From assembly GCF_002214565.1 (NCBI RefSeq), contig NZ_CP015106.1, forward strand, positions 1,054,001-1,118,000: a DNA stretch of 64,000 nt, written 5' to 3'. Below the pieces are notes generated by a model, which did not search any database, had not been told where the DNA came from, and saw only the letters and a list, made by a program, of their open reading frames with translations. Origin of the DNA: Thermococcus radiotolerans (GTDB lineage Archaea; Methanobacteriota_B; Thermococci; Thermococcales; Thermococcaceae). A program made the translations under genes and the position numbers. Of the stretch, positions 63,020 through 64,000 are shown piece after piece; positions within the stretch are counted from its first letter, which is position 1, and each line of letters begins with the position of its first letter.

Positions 63020-64000
63020 ATGAGGGTCATCGTTGGAATTCCCAGTTACAACAACGCGGAAACAATATCCTTTGTCGTTAAGCAGGCCGCCCAAGGGCTG
63101 AAGAAGTATTTCGGTGGAGGAATCGTCGTCAACGCTGACGGAGGAAGCACCGATGGGACGAGGGAGGCGGTTCTGGGGACAAAGGTCCCAGAGGGTGTCG
63201 AGGTTCACAGCTTCGTCTACAGCTGGCCGATTCCGGGAAAGGGCAGCGCTATGAAGGAGCTCATGGAGTTTGCCCTCGAGAGGGACGCCGATGCGCTCGT
63301 CTTCGTGGACAGCGACCTGAGGAGCATAACCCCCGAGTGGATATACTGCTTCGCCAAGCCCATCGAGGAGGGCTACGACTTCGTGGCGCCGCTCTACATA
63401 AGGCACAAGTGGGACGGCACGATAACCAACAACATAGCCTACCCTATGACGGCCTCGCTCTACGGGAAGAACGTCAGGCAGCCGATAGGAGGGGACTTTG
63501 GGGTGAGCAGAAAGCTCATGGAAGTCTACCTCGAAGACGGGGCGGTCTGGAAGACCCACGTGGCGCGCTTCGGCGTCGACATATTCCTGACGACGACGGC
63601 CATAGCGAGGGGCTTCAAAATCATCCAGACTGCTCTGGGGATGAAGATACACGATCCCAAGGATCCGGCGGCATCGCTCGGCCCCATGTTCAACCAGGTC
63701 GTCGGGACGCTGTTCATGCTGATGGAGAAGTACGAGAACGTCTGGAAGGACGTTAAAGCAATAGAGCCCGTTCCGGTCTTCGGGGAGCTTGAGAAAGGGG
63801 AACCAGAGCCTGTAAAGGTGACCTTAGAGCTCCTTGAGATAAGGGCAAAGGAGCTCTTTGCCCAGCACGAACCCGTGCTGAAGAGGGCACTGGGCGAAGA
63901 GACTCTCAAGGGGGTGATGGAGGCCCTCAAGACCTTCGAGTTCGACGACAGGCTCTGGAGCCACGTCCTCTACGACGGGGCGGTGGCGTACAAAAACGGA
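63020..64000 (+). CDS. Family 2-like glycosyltransferase, 3' end outside window
   Basis: At least 327 codons are present, beginning MRVIVGIPSYNNAETISFVVKQA after GAGGTGG. Nucleotide-sugar motifs are NADGGSTDGT, the WPIPGKGSAMKEL loop and the metal-binding DSD at 97-99 (VFVDSDLRSITPEW), with IGGDFGVS later. The layout resembles glucosyl- or mannosylglycerate-type synthases (GT81/GT78) more than cell-wall GT2 enzymes, but this is only a pattern. A glycerate kinase in the neighbouring operon makes a glycosylglycerate link worth testing. Confidence 0.85.
   Translation, partial: MRVIVGIPSYNNAETISFVVKQAAQGLKKYFGGGIVVNADGGSTDGTREAVLGTKVPEGVEVHSFVYSWPIPGKGSAMKELMEFALERDADALVFVDSDLRSITPEWIYCFAKPIEEGYDFVAPLYIRHKWDGTITNNIAYPMTASLYGKNVRQPIGGDFGVSRKLMEVYLEDGAVWKTHVARFGVDIFLTTTAIARGFKIIQTALGMKIHDPKDPAASLGPMFNQVVGTLFMLMEKYENVWKDVKAIEPVPVFGELEKGEPEPVKVTLELLEIRAKELFAQHEPVLKRALGEETLKGVMEALKTFEFDDRLWSHVLYDGAVAYKNG

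Overview
The window comes from a hyperthermophilic euryarchaeon of the order Thermococcales. Its GC-rich coding sequence points to Thermococcus rather than Pyrococcus. Supporting signs are a family B DNA polymerase of 775 residues without inteins, an alpha proteasome gene next to SBDS, a Wtp tungstate transporter, a lone 5S rRNA-tRNA-Asp unit, TrmB-, PadR- and DtxR-type regulators, GGTGATC-like ribosome binding sites and TATA-box promoters. Genes are dense on both strands with many 1-30 bp overlaps. Identifications are read from the sequence and from memory of families; no search was run.

Layout. 1-9 kb: SBDS (cut by the left edge) and psmA, small proteins (HIT, MazG-like), two tandem membrane paralogues, a stand-alone iorA, a DUF4152 exonuclease-like gene, an AI-2E-type transporter and nicotinamidase. 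9-15 kb: a hotdog thioesterase, a PadR-MFS operon behind a perfect palindrome, a zinc-finger/S1/OB/DHH phosphoesterase and a second MFS carrier. 15-20.4 kb: an S-layer-family gene divergent from a DUF2391-DUF3226(TOPRIM) pair, a HAD hydrolase and two VapBC modules. 20.4-31.2 kb: polB, an RsmB-like methyltransferase, a secreted protein, AMMECR1, a DUF77-DUF373-coiled-coil operon, endonuclease IV and a P1 peptidase.

31.2-40 kb: a ThiP-like ABC pair without a binding protein, an AzgA-type permease and a DtxR-type regulator. Next is an RNA-rich segment with tRNA-Lys(UUU), tRNA-Asp(GUC), 5S rRNA and two ~300-bp hairpin-bounded repeats, each abutting a tRNA 3' end. A gene resembling a degenerate MCM protein then precedes the Rpp21/Rpr2 subunit of RNase P. 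40-54.3 kb: a cyclase-family protein, AhcY, TrmO, WtpABC, an HD phosphohydrolase, an Era-like GTPase, YjbQ, a helical-repeat protein, a TRM11-like methyltransferase, a VapBC-like pair whose PIN protein has Asn for the first Asp, NfeD-like and YgjP-like proteins, a radical SAM protein and a dolichol-kinase-like membrane protein.

54.3-64 kb is the most interesting part: a sugar-type ABC transporter, a TrmB-family regulator, a glycerate kinase, two tandem Gfo/Idh/MocA oxidoreductases and a divergent glycosyltransferase cut by the right edge. Two promoters in this block carry nearly the same inverted repeat, AACCACT-N3-AGTGGTT, each 12 bp upstream of a TATA-like element. This suggests a co-regulated uptake and catabolism system for a sugar or glycoside not assigned here.
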